Source: JAISXK01 sp031549625
GTDB taxonomy: Bacteria; Bacillota; Clostridia; Christensenellales; CAG-138
NCBI GenBank assembly: GCA_031549625.1
Contig: JAVBPK010000117.1
Span: 1-26,393 of the forward strand
DNA: 26,393 nt
Direction of reading: 5' to 3'
In this document: piece after piece, positions 15,579-22,394 of the stretch
Layout: every line of letters begins with the position of its first letter
Numbering within the stretch: the stretch's first letter is position 1
The notes under the pieces: generated by a model
Told to the model about the DNA's origin: nothing
Seen by the model: the letters and a program-made list of their open reading frames with translations, nothing else
Database searches by the model: none
Program-made: the position numbers and the translations under genes

Positions 15579-15872
15579 GGTTTTATGGAGGCTTTGTCTC
15601 TTAAAACCTGACTTGGCCAAAACAATTGGGCTGGGGGGACGATGGGGCGCTGCCCCATACCCCGCCCAAGGGACACGTCCCTTGGGAAACCCATTCCCAT
15701 GCCCACATGTGGGCATGACTCTTTGTTAAGCCAAGCTTGTCGCGCGGTATTAAAACATCCCCTGCGGAATGCCTTGGCATTCCGGCTGTGGGAATCCAAG
15801 GGGACATGTCCCCTTGGCGGAGGTTTGGAGGCAGCGCCTCCATAAAACCTGACTTGGTCAAAGCAGTTGGGC
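15579..15872. repeat. Hairpin-array intergenic repeat with terminal inverted and direct repeats
   Basis: A non-coding block bounded by 14-nt inverted repeats: GGTTTTATGGAGGC (15579-15592) and GCCTCCATAAAACC (15836-15849). A 30-nt direct repeat with three differences occurs at 15602-15631 and 15843-15872 (core AAAACCTGACTTGG). In between are near-perfect stems: ATGGGGC/GCCCCAT (15642-15658), CCCAAGGGAC/GTCCCTTGGG (15665-15686), a 20-nt palindrome (15698-15717), CGGAATGCC/GGCATTCCG (15765-15784), a 22-nt palindrome (15796-15817) and GGAGGC/GCCTCC (15827-15841). No convincing coding frame. It looks like a miniature mobile or dispersed repeat of the kind common in clostridial intergenic DNA. Confidence 0.75.
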
Positions 15873-15890
15873 CGAAAGGAGCGTGCAAGC

Positions 15891-17087
15891 ATGGCCATAC
15901 CTGTGGTACTGCCGCAGTGCGGGCAGTCGGTGGAAAGCTGCATCCTTACAAAATGGCACAAAAAGGCAGGCGAGGCTGTTCGCACCGGCGAGCCTTTATT
16001 TACGTACGAAACGGACAAAGCCGTGTTTGACGAAGAGGCGAAGGTTGCGGGCACGCTTCTTGCGGTGTTTTTTGAGGAACAGGAGGAAGCGCCGTGCTTA
16101 AGCTGCGTAGCGGTTATTGGTGAAGCCGGCGAAGAATTTGAACGCTTCCGCCCGGCGCCGGTGCAGCGGCAGGCAAAGATTCCTACGCGCCGGGCAGTGG
16201 ACAATGGCAGCATGGCGCGGGGCGGCGGCAATACGCCGCGGGCAGCTTCGCCGCGGGCTCGGGGGTTGGCTGCACAGTTGGGCGTTGAGCTTGGCGGGCT
16301 GATGGCTTCGGGGCCAAACGGCCGCATAGTGGAACGCGATGTACGGGCCGCGGCTCCGCGTTCCGCCGCGGCGCCTGCGTTCACAAAGGGCGCATATAGA
16401 GAAACTCCGCTGACGAACGCACGCAAAACGGCCGCCGGTCGCATGAGCTCGAGTATGCTGGAAGCGCCGCAATCCACGCATCATGTCTCGTTTGACGCGG
16501 GCCCGCTTTTGGCGCTGCGCGCGCGGCTGAAGGGGCGCGGCGATGATTGGGCGGCGGTTTCCATAAACGACATGCTTTTGTATGCGTGCGCGCGGGTATT
16601 GCCGCAGTACGCGGCGCTGAACGCGCATTTTTACGATAACACATTGCGGGAATACGCCTCGGTGCACATAGGAATTGCGGTAGATACCCCGCGCTGCCTG
16701 CTTGCGCCCACTCTGTTTTTCGCGAATGAGAAGGGCCTGCGCGAGATAGCGGCGGAGGCGGCCGCGTTGACAGCGGCGGCCCGTTCCGGCGCGATTGGGC
16801 TGGAGGATTTAAGCGGCGCTACGTTTACCGTATCCAATCTTGGGCCGCTTGGCGTGGAATTTTTCACGCCAATACTCAATACGCCCCAAACCGCCATACT
16901 TGGCGTGGGATGCATGGTGGAGCGCCCGCGTTCGGCGAACGGCGGCATTGCGCTGTATCCCGCTATGGGGCTTTCGCTGACGTATGACCACCGCGCGGTG
17001 GACGGCGCGCCCGTTGGGCGCTTTTTACGGGAGTTGACGCAAACGCTGGAAAATTGCCTGACATGGGAGGATGTTGCCGATGTTTGA
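15891..17087 (+). CDS. 2-oxoacid dehydrogenase complex E2 (dihydrolipoamide acyltransferase)
   Basis: 398 residues; the E2 core that transfers the acyl group from lipoyl-lysine to CoA. The lipoyl domain (1-80) carries the lipoylated lysine in 'ETDKAVF' (Lys43). After an Arg/Ala/Gly-rich linker comes the peripheral-subunit-binding domain (about 118-152, 'SPRARGLAAQLGVEL...GPNGRIVERDV'). Then comes the catalytic domain (about 170-395) with 'FTVSNLGPLGVEFF' and the active site 'DHRAVDG' (His367, Asp371), all intact. ATG at 15891 has AAGGAG upstream; an in-frame ATG at 15867 lacks one. The hairpin array ends just before the gene. The E3 gene overlaps the end by 8 bases. Whether the substrate is pyruvate, acetoin or a branched-chain acid cannot be decided from this sequence. 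Confidence 0.93.
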   Translation: MAIPVVLPQCGQSVESCILTKWHKKAGEAVRTGEPLFTYETDKAVFDEEAKVAGTLLAVFFEEQEEAPCLSCVAVIGEAGEEFERFRPAPVQRQAKIPTRRAVDNGSMARGGGNTPRAASPRARGLAAQLGVELGGLMASGPNGRIVERDVRAAAPRSAAAPAFTKGAYRETPLTNARKTAAGRMSSSMLEAPQSTHHVSFDAGPLLALRARLKGRGDDWAAVSINDMLLYACARVLPQYAALNAHFYDNTLREYASVHIGIAVDTPRCLLAPTLFFANEKGLREIAAEAAALTAAARSGAIGLEDLSGATFTVSNLGPLGVEFFTPILNTPQTAILGVGCMVERPRSANGGIALYPAMGLSLTYDHRAVDGAPVGRFLRELTQTLENCLTWEDVADV

Positions 17088-18447
17088 CCTGATCGTTTTG
17101 GGTGGTGGCCCCGCCGGATACCTTACCGCGGAGCGGGGGGCGCAAGGCGGCATGCGGGTTTTGCTGATAGAGGAGCGCGCTTTGGGCGGGGTATGCCTGA
17201 ACGAAGGCTGCATCCCCACAAAAACGCTGCTGTATTCCGCAAAGATTTACGACAAGGCCGCAAACGGCAAGAAATACGGCGTGACGGGTGAACTGACGCT
17301 CGGCCACGCGCAGGTGCTTGCAAGGAAAGAAAAAACCGTGAAAACGCTCGTGGCGGGCGTAAAGGCCGCGCTAAAAGCCCACGGTGTAACGGTTGTGCAG
17401 GCGAGGGCCTGCGTAAGCGGCAAAAAGGATGGGGGCTTTTGCGTGCGGGCGGGCGATGAAGAATACATAGGCAAATTCTTGCTCGTCGCCACAGGTTCCA
17501 GGCCCGCTTTACCGCCCATTCCGGGCCTGAACGAATGCCTGGCCGGCGGGCAGGCGATCACGAGCAGAGAGGCGCTGCTGTTAGAAAGCCCCCCCTCCTC
17601 GCTGGCGGTTATCGGCGGCGGTGTGATCGGTTTGGAGCTTGCTTCGTATTACCGGGCGCTTGGCACGGAAGTGACGGTCATCGAAATGCTGGATCATATC
17701 GCGGGCGAGAACGACCGGGAGCTTACGGCCTTGCTGCAAAAGCAGCTGGAACGCCGCGGCATCGTTTTTCAGCTGAACGCGCGTGTGACGTGCATGGGCG
17801 CGGAGGGCGTCACGTTTGAAAGAAACGGCGAAAGCGCGTTTATCCCCGCCGAAAAGACGCTGGTCTGCATCGGACGGCGGCCCGCCACGCAGGATTTGGG
17901 GCTGGAGAGCATACAGGCCGAGGTGGATCGGGGCGCGCTGAAAACCGATGCGCGCATGCAAACGAACATTGTAAACGTATACGCGGCAGGGGATGTAAAC
18001 GGCGTATCCATGCTGGCGCACACCGCGTACCGGGAGGCGGAAGTAGCGGTAAACAACATGCTGGGCCGTGTGGACAGCATGCGGTACAACGCCATACCGG
18101 CCGTCGTATACACGAGCCCCGAGCTGGCTTCGGTGGGCGAAACGGAAGAGAGCGCCCGCCAGAAGGGGCTGGACGCGGCCGTCGTTAAGCTGCCTATGCG
18201 GTATGCGGGCCGGTACCTGGCCGAAAACGAGGGCGGCGACGGCATATGCAAGGTGCTCATAGACCGGAAGACAGAAACGCTGCTGGGCATGCAGGCGCTG
18301 GCGGATTACGCTTCCGAATTTATCATAGCCGCGGGCATGCTGGTGGAGCTGGCGACTCCGCTGCATAGAATCAAAGAAATCGTGTTTCCCCACCCGACTG
18401 TGGGCGAAATTCTGCGCGAGGCTGTTTTTCAGTATAGCGTTACCTAG
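17080..18447 (+). CDS. lpdA: Dihydrolipoamide dehydrogenase (E3)
   Basis: 455 residues; the FAD-dependent disulfide oxidoreductase that reoxidises dihydrolipoamide on E2 and makes NADH. The FAD motif is 'DLIVLGGGPAGYLTA' (3-17) and the redox disulfide is in 'GGVCLNEGCIPTK' (Cys39, Cys44). The NAD motif is 'VIGGGVIGLELASYYRALGTEVTVIE' (about 181-206). 'VYAAGDVNG' is the second FAD contact. The C-terminal interface carries the 'FPHPTVGEIL' His-Glu pair needed for catalysis. There is no N-terminal lipoyl domain. I chose ATG at 17080 over 17071 because GGAGG at 17066-17070 is then at proper spacing. It overlaps the E2 stop, so translation is coupled. Confidence 0.95.
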   Translation: MFDLIVLGGGPAGYLTAERGAQGGMRVLLIEERALGGVCLNEGCIPTKTLLYSAKIYDKAANGKKYGVTGELTLGHAQVLARKEKTVKTLVAGVKAALKAHGVTVVQARACVSGKKDGGFCVRAGDEEYIGKFLLVATGSRPALPPIPGLNECLAGGQAITSREALLLESPPSSLAVIGGGVIGLELASYYRALGTEVTVIEMLDHIAGENDRELTALLQKQLERRGIVFQLNARVTCMGAEGVTFERNGESAFIPAEKTLVCIGRRPATQDLGLESIQAEVDRGALKTDARMQTNIVNVYAAGDVNGVSMLAHTAYREAEVAVNNMLGRVDSMRYNAIPAVVYTSPELASVGETEESARQKGLDAAVVKLPMRYAGRYLAENEGGDGICKVLIDRKTETLLGMQALADYASEFIIAAGMLVELATPLHRIKEIVFPHPTVGEILREAVFQYSVT

Positions 18448-18452
18448 GTAAC
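18439..18452. repeat. 14-nt palindrome over the E3 stop codon
   Basis: GTTACCTAGGTAAC is perfectly self-complementary and contains the TAG stop of the E3 gene (18445-18447). The core ACCTAG recurs at 18605-18610 on the far side of the structured leader. Role unknown. Confidence 0.4.
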
Positions 18453-18470
18453 CGATGATTAAATGAAGGT

Positions 18471-18587
18471 GGCGGATTTAAAAGGAGTTTTTTCTCCGGC
18501 AAGGAAGCGGAACACAGGAATAGCGGCGCTATTTCAAGTTCCGATGACGCTGCCGGAGGGATAAAGAACCGCAAAGACGTCTCCGCC
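18471..18587 (+). ncRNA. Candidate structured RNA (cis-regulatory) between E3 and the fused E1 gene
   Basis: Nested complementarity over 117 nt: P1 GGCGGA (18471-18476) with TCCGCC (18582-18587); P2 CTCCGGCA (18494-18501) with TGCCGGAG (18551-18558), 8 bp perfect; P3 CGGAAC (18508-18513) with GTTCCG (18538-18543); P4 GGAATAGC (18517-18524) with GCTATTTC (18528-18535). A competing hairpin, GGAG (18484-18487) with CTCC (18494-18497), and a free CTCC at 18581-18584 offer a switch between folds. A purine-rich joining strand, 'GGATAAAGAACCGCAAAGACG', lies between P2 and P1. It does not match riboswitch classes I can recall. No T-run follows, so any control would be translational or by processing. 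Confidence 0.55.
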
Positions 18588-18636
18588 TGCATTAATCAGC
18601 GTTTACCTAGACATTCCACGCTGCAACATTATGACC

Positions 18637-18654
18637 GCCGAACATGTTTTCGGC
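18637..18654 (+). promoter_or_regulatory. Hairpin just upstream of the fused E1 start
   Basis: GCCGAA (18637-18642) pairs with TTCGGC (18649-18654) around CATGTT. It lies immediately before the GAGG ribosome site (18659-18662 area) and the ATG at 18670. It could be the downstream partner of the structured leader. Confidence 0.35.
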
Positions 18655-18669
18655 AATGAGGCTATATAC

Positions 18670-21141
18670 ATGACAAAAGCGATTACCATCGACCCTTTGG
18701 AAATGCGAAGGCCAGGCGCTTTGCGCTTTGCGGACATCCCCGTAAACGCCTACCAAAAAACGGTGAAAGACGAGCTTGGGCGGTATACGCCGCAAACGCT
18801 TTTAGCGCTTTACAGCGATATGCGGACCATACGCGCGTTTGAAACCATGCTGAACAATATCAAAACGCTGGGCGAGCATGCGGGCGTGCGCTATTCCCAC
18901 CCCGGCCCGGCGCATCTTGGCATTGGGCAGGAAGCCGTGTATGTAGGCGCCGCGTACCACCTGACAAAGGACGATTGTTCGTTTGGCTCACACAGAAGCC
19001 ACGGCGAGATTTTGGCGAAAAGCCTGCGCCTCATGCGGACATTGCCCGAACCTGAACTGCAGCGCATACTGGAAAGCTTTGCCGCAGGCACGCTGCTGAA
19101 GGCTGTGGAATGCGGAAAATCCCTGCGCGAAACCGCGCTGGACTTTTTGCTGTATGGCATGATATCCGAAGTGTTTGGCAAAGCCGCCGGCTTTAATAAG
19201 GGCATGGGCGGCTCGATGCACGCGTTCTTTACGCCGTTTGGCATTTTCCCAAACAACGCCATCGTGGGCGGAAGCGGCACGCTTTCCGTGGGCGCGGCGC
19301 TGTTTAAGCGCGTCAACCATAAAAAAGGCATCGTCGTCTGCAACATCGGCGACGGCGCGACCGCTTGCGGCCCCGTTTGGGAGGGCTTGATGATTTCCGC
19401 AATGGATCAGGTGCGCACGCTTTGGCCAAAGGAGCAAAGCGGCGCGAACGGCGTCCCCTTGCTTTTCCACATCAACGACAATTTTTACGGCATGGGCGGC
19501 CAGACGTTTGGCGAAACCATGGGCTTCCAAATGGCCGCGCGGATAGCGGCGGGCGTTTCGCCCACGCAGCTGCACACCGAACGCGTAGACGGCTATAACC
19601 CGCTTGCAGTACTGGACGCGTATGAACGCAAGCTGCCCGTCGTGAAGCAGGACGGGCCTGTCCTGCTGGATATCGTGACTTACCGTTTGGGCGCGCATTC
19701 CGCTTCCGACGCCGGCAGCTACCGCACGCAGGAAGAGGTGGCCGCCTGGCGCGAAATGGACCCCATCGCTTCCTTTGGCGCGCAGCTGATAGACGCGGGC
19801 GTCTGCACGGAAAAAGAATTGACGGCTATGACGGAAAAAGCCGAAGCGGATGTGCTTCGCGGCCTTGCCATGGCCGCGGATCCAAAGCTGTCGCCGCGGG
19901 TGGATATCCACGGCAGCGAGCGCTCCTTTATTGAAGCGCATATGTTTTCTAACGAACGCGTGCGCAGCATGGAACCCGCCCGCCGGGCGGAAACGCTTTG
20001 TGCGCTGGAAGAAAGCCCACGCTTTTTGCAAATGGAAAAGAAAGTCCGCTTCGCCTTCGATGAAAGCGGCGCGCCCATCAGCAAAAACCGGCTGTACCAG
20101 GTGCGTGACGCGCTGGCGGAACCCATTTTGCATAAATTTTATGAGGATGCCACGCTTGTGGCTTTCGGTGAAGAAGTGCGCGACTGGGGCGGCGCGTTCG
20201 CCGTGTATCGCGGCTTCACGGAAACGCTGCCCTACCACCGGCTGTTTAACACGCCCATCGCCGAAGCCGGTATAGTGGGGACTGCCGTAGGCTACGCCAT
20301 GAGCGGAGGGCGCGCTGTGGCGGAGCTGATGTATTGCGATTTTATGGGCAGGGCAGGGGACGAAATTTTCAACCAGCTCAGCAAATGGCAGGCCATGAGT
20401 GCGGGCCTGCTCCGCATGCCCGTCGTGCTGCGCATGAGCGTGGGCAGCAAATATGGCGCGCAGCACAGCCAGGATTGGTCCGCCATGTGCGCGCATATCC
20501 CGGGGCTGAAAGTCGTTTTCCCCGTAACGCCATACGACGCGAAAGGATTGATGCAGGCGGCGCTAAACGGCACGGATCCCGTACTGTTTTTGGAAAGCCA
20601 GCGCGTGTACGACCGCGGCGAAGAATTTCATGCGGGCGGCGTGCCAAAAGAAGAATACGAGCTCGCGTTTGGCGAGCCGGATATCAAGCGCGCGGGCACC
20701 GACATTACCATACTCACCATCGGCGCTGCGCTGTACCGGGCGCTGGAGGCCGCCGATATACTCAGCCAGCAGTACGGCCTCAGCGCGGAAATCATCGACG
20801 CCCGTTCCTTAGTGCCGTTTAATTATGAGCCCGTGCTGCAAAGCGTGCAAAAAACAGGCCGCATACTCATCACCGGCGACGCCAGTGAGCGCGGCTCCTT
20901 TATGCGAAACTTCGCCAGCAATATCACGGAGCTTTGTTTCGACTATCTCGACGCGCCGCCCGCGGTCGTCGGCGCGCGCAACTGGATTACCCCGCCGCAT
21001 GAGCTGGAAGATTCGTTCTTCCCACAGCCGGGTTGGCTTATCGACGCCATCCACGAACGCCTGCTGCCTTTGCCCGGCCATGTTGCGGCGCAAAGCTGCA
21101 CGGAACAGGAACAAATACGCCGCAACAAGCTTGGCGTGTAA
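18670..21141 (+). CDS. Fused E1 alpha-beta subunit of a 2-oxoacid dehydrogenase complex (TPP-dependent)
   Basis: 823 residues combining E1 alpha (about 1-430) and E1 beta (about 480-823), which are usually two proteins. It decarboxylates a 2-oxoacid with thiamine diphosphate and passes the acyl group to lipoyl-E2. Alpha half: 'HPGPAHLGIGQEAVYVGAAYHL', 'SHRSHGEIL', 'GMGGSMHAFF' and the TPP motif from 'GDGATACGP' (227) to 'NDNFYGMG' (about 269). That motif is about a dozen residues longer than the usual spacing because of 'TLWPKEQSGANG'. Beta half: 'FGEEVRDWGGAFAVYRG', 'NTPIAEAGIVGTAVGYAMSG' with the TPP-activating Glu (about 532), and 'SKYGAQHSQDW'. The start at 18670 has GAGG eight bases upstream; ATG 18631 has no such site. 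It follows E2-E3 after a 222-base structured gap. Confidence 0.93.
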   Translation: MTKAITIDPLEMRRPGALRFADIPVNAYQKTVKDELGRYTPQTLLALYSDMRTIRAFETMLNNIKTLGEHAGVRYSHPGPAHLGIGQEAVYVGAAYHLTKDDCSFGSHRSHGEILAKSLRLMRTLPEPELQRILESFAAGTLLKAVECGKSLRETALDFLLYGMISEVFGKAAGFNKGMGGSMHAFFTPFGIFPNNAIVGGSGTLSVGAALFKRVNHKKGIVVCNIGDGATACGPVWEGLMISAMDQVRTLWPKEQSGANGVPLLFHINDNFYGMGGQTFGETMGFQMAARIAAGVSPTQLHTERVDGYNPLAVLDAYERKLPVVKQDGPVLLDIVTYRLGAHSASDAGSYRTQEEVAAWREMDPIASFGAQLIDAGVCTEKELTAMTEKAEADVLRGLAMAADPKLSPRVDIHGSERSFIEAHMFSNERVRSMEPARRAETLCALEESPRFLQMEKKVRFAFDESGAPISKNRLYQVRDALAEPILHKFYEDATLVAFGEEVRDWGGAFAVYRGFTETLPYHRLFNTPIAEAGIVGTAVGYAMSGGRAVAELMYCDFMGRAGDEIFNQLSKWQAMSAGLLRMPVVLRMSVGSKYGAQHSQDWSAMCAHIPGLKVVFPVTPYDAKGLMQAALNGTDPVLFLESQRVYDRGEEFHAGGVPKEEYELAFGEPDIKRAGTDITILTIGAALYRALEAADILSQQYGLSAEIIDARSLVPFNYEPVLQSVQKTGRILITGDASERGSFMRNFASNITELCFDYLDAPPAVVGARNWITPPHELEDSFFPQPGWLIDAIHERLLPLPGHVAAQSCTEQEQIRRNKLGV

Positions 21142-21147
21142 CGCAAA

Positions 21148-21180
21148 GGGAACGATGGGGCGCTCCGCCTCATCGTTCCC
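21148..21180. terminator. Long stem-loop between convergent genes, probable terminator or repeat remnant
   Basis: GGGAACGATGGGGCG (21148-21162) pairs with CGCCTCATCGTTCCC (21166-21180), 15 bp with one G-T pair and a CTC loop. No T-run follows on the plus strand. It sits between the E1 stop and the stop of the convergent small gene. It shares ACGATGGGGCGCT with the hairpin array at 15639-15651. Confidence 0.5.
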
Positions 21181-21186
21181 GCGCCG

Positions 21187-21348
21187 TCATAGCCTGCTCA
21201 CGATATGATCGATTTCCTTTGCTGATTTTGCACCGCGCACATTGTTTGCTATGGCTTCCTTTTCCTGATCGTCGAGTCCGGCAAAGCGGGTAACGGCGTC
21301 ACGATTCTTCGATAGGGCGTTTAAGAGTTCTTCGGGAAACGCGTCCAT
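21187..21348 (-). CDS. Small conserved-looking helical protein (53 aa)
   Basis: 53 residues: 'MDAFPEELLNALSKNRDAV...FAGLDDQEKEAI...AKSAKEIDHIVSRL'. The pattern 'P.eLl.AL.kn.....F..L...ek..i......AKs..e....v..L' resembles the short C-terminal domain of YdeI/OmpD-associated proteins and small clostridial proteins of similar length. No function can be assigned. The ATG at 21346-21348 has a strong GAGGTGA site five bases upstream; an ATG ten codons further out has none. The frame is charged, helix-like and free of odd residues, which supports a real gene despite its size. It faces the E1 gene across a stem-loop. Confidence 0.65.
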   Translation of the reverse strand: MDAFPEELLNALSKNRDAVTRFAGLDDQEKEAIANNVRGAKSAKEIDHIVSRL

Positions 21349-21749
21349 ATATATCACCTCATTGCTATTTTGGATCATTCAGAAAAATGCATACGCTTTT
21401 TATTTTGCTTTTCGTTTTAGGGTAACAAGAATAATCCGAACCCGGTATGTATGGCCATACGCATGGTACGGCGGTGTTGCCGCCGCTGGAGATGGTATGG
21501 CGGCTGCTTTGCAGGCCACAATATATGGAAAAGCCCCCCCTTATTGAATGGCGTGAACAGGGCGCATTTGGGCGAAAAGCACCGGCCGCGCAAAAAAAAC
21601 GAAATCACCACATCTTGTAATCTGTTATTAAACTTCCTGTTTATAATAAACCGTTTCAGGACATGCCGTTTTTCGCCTTGTTTTTTTATGGCGCGAAAAA
21701 CCCTTTGTTTTACTTGCTTTTTTCGATGTTTGCGTTGCAAAAAACGTCG

Positions 21750-21778
21750 TTGACTTTCGGAATAAACTATGATTTAAT
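21750..21778 (+). promoter_or_regulatory. Promoter of the XRE-cupin-potABCD operon
   Basis: TTGACT (21750-21755), a 17-nt spacer, TTTAAT (21773-21778). Predicted start near 21785, with a leader of about 55 nt. Confidence 0.65.
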
Positions 21779-21789
21779 AAATACTGTTC

Positions 21790-21808
21790 TGTTTAGGGTT
21801 AGTAAACA
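21790..21808 (+). promoter_or_regulatory. Inverted repeat in the leader, candidate operator
   Basis: TGTTTA (21790-21795) and TAAACA (21803-21808) are separated by 7 nt, just downstream of the predicted start. The half-site recurs at 21813 (GTTTA) and upstream at 21629, 21639, 21647 and 21763. The position suits autorepression by the XRE protein encoded next. Confidence 0.4.
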
Positions 21809-21839
21809 TTTTGTTTAAAATTATCAAAGGAGGCGCGCT

Positions 21840-22379
21840 GTGCAGATCGGTGACAAAATAAAGCGTATGCGGCTTCGTCTAGGGCTGACGCAGGAAGAGC
21901 TCGCGGCGCGCACGGAACTGAGCAAGGGGTTTATTTCGCAGCTGGAACGCGACCTGACTTCCCCTTCCATAGCCACGCTGATGGACATCGTGGAAGCGCT
22001 CGGCAGCGATATCGCCAGCTTCTTTAACGAAGCGCAGCCGGAAAAAATCGTATACGGCGAAACGGATGTTTTCGTGAAGGAAGACGCCGAGCAGCAGAAC
22101 GAAATTCACTGGCTCATAACAAACGCGCAGAAAAACGCGCTGGAACCCATTTTAGTCACGTTGCAGCCCGGTGGGCGCAGCGGCGCAGACGACCCGCACG
22201 AAGGCGAAGAATTCGGCTATGTGCTGTTCGGAGCGGTCACGCTGGAGCTGGGCGACACGCGCCACAAGGTAAAAAAGGGCGAAAGCTTTTATTTCCGGCC
22301 GGTAGTCACGCACGAGCTTATCAACAGCGGCAAAAAAGCCGCGCGCGTGCTTTGGATTTCCACGCCACCATCTTTTTAA
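21840..22379 (+). CDS. XRE-family regulator with C-terminal cupin domain (PuuR-like)
   Basis: 179 residues, starting at GTG (21840-21842) with AAAGGAGG seven bases upstream. An N-terminal helix-turn-helix of the XRE/Cro type ('IKRMRLRLGLTQEELAARTELSKGFISQLERDLTSPSIATLMDIVEALG', about 7-58) is followed by a linker and a cupin-2 barrel (about 105-177) with 'GAVTLELGDTRHKVKKGESFYFRPVVTHEL'. Such XRE-cupin proteins commonly sit at the head of spermidine/putrescine transporter operons and resemble PuuR, a putrescine-responsive repressor. Here potA starts 15 bases after the stop, so it most likely controls its own operon in response to a polyamine. The ligand is inferred from the neighbourhood. Confidence 0.9.
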   Translation: MQIGDKIKRMRLRLGLTQEELAARTELSKGFISQLERDLTSPSIATLMDIVEALGSDIASFFNEAQPEKIVYGETDVFVKEDAEQQNEIHWLITNAQKNALEPILVTLQPGGRSGADDPHEGEEFGYVLFGAVTLELGDTRHKVKKGESFYFRPVVTHELINSGKKAARVLWISTPPSF

Positions 22380-22394
22380 TCGGGGAGTACTGCC

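Larger units (their letters stand above)
21349..21839. other. AT-rich intergenic regulatory region (491 bp)
   Basis: I see no credible gene: frames present here are rich in Arg/Cys/Trp and lack ribosome sites. It contains a small palindrome, GTATGGCCATAC, near 21450. GTTTATAATAAAC lies at 21639-21651, and GTTTA/TAAAC half-sites recur toward the right end. The promoter of the XRE-cupin operon and the leader of that gene occupy the last 90 bases. It is noticeably richer in A and T than flanking DNA. Confidence 0.6.

Noticed and set aside
15423..15716. N-terminal extension of the small acidic protein
   Set aside because: The extension would run through a strong promoter and the repeat array, while the ATG at 15420-15422 has an ideal GGAGGA site.
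15579..15872. CRISPR array
   Set aside because: The stems differ in sequence and spacing, there is no identical repeat with regular spacers, and no cas gene is present.
18561..18580. c-di-GMP-I (GEMM) riboswitch, suggested by the CGCAAAG string
   Set aside because: Only this short string matches; the GGGCAAACC partner and the two-helix order of the GEMM aptamer are missing.
18631..18669. Upstream ATG for the fused E1
   Set aside because: No ribosome site precedes it, and the extra 13 codons coincide with a hairpin; ATG 18670 has GAGG at good distance.
18988..20496. 502-codon open frame on the minus strand opposite the E1 gene
   Set aside because: The plus strand encodes a complete E1 fusion. 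The opposite frame is a His/Arg/Ala-rich mirror with no ribosome site or recognisable domain.
21148..21180. Confident classical intrinsic terminator
   Set aside because: The stem is strong, but no T-run follows on the plus strand, and its sequence resembles the repeat family, so it is kept only as a probable terminator or repeat remnant.
21417..21753. Small frames on both strands in the AT-rich gap
   Set aside because: They lack ribosome sites, and their Arg/Cys/Trp- or Lys-rich translations look like random reading of non-coding DNA.
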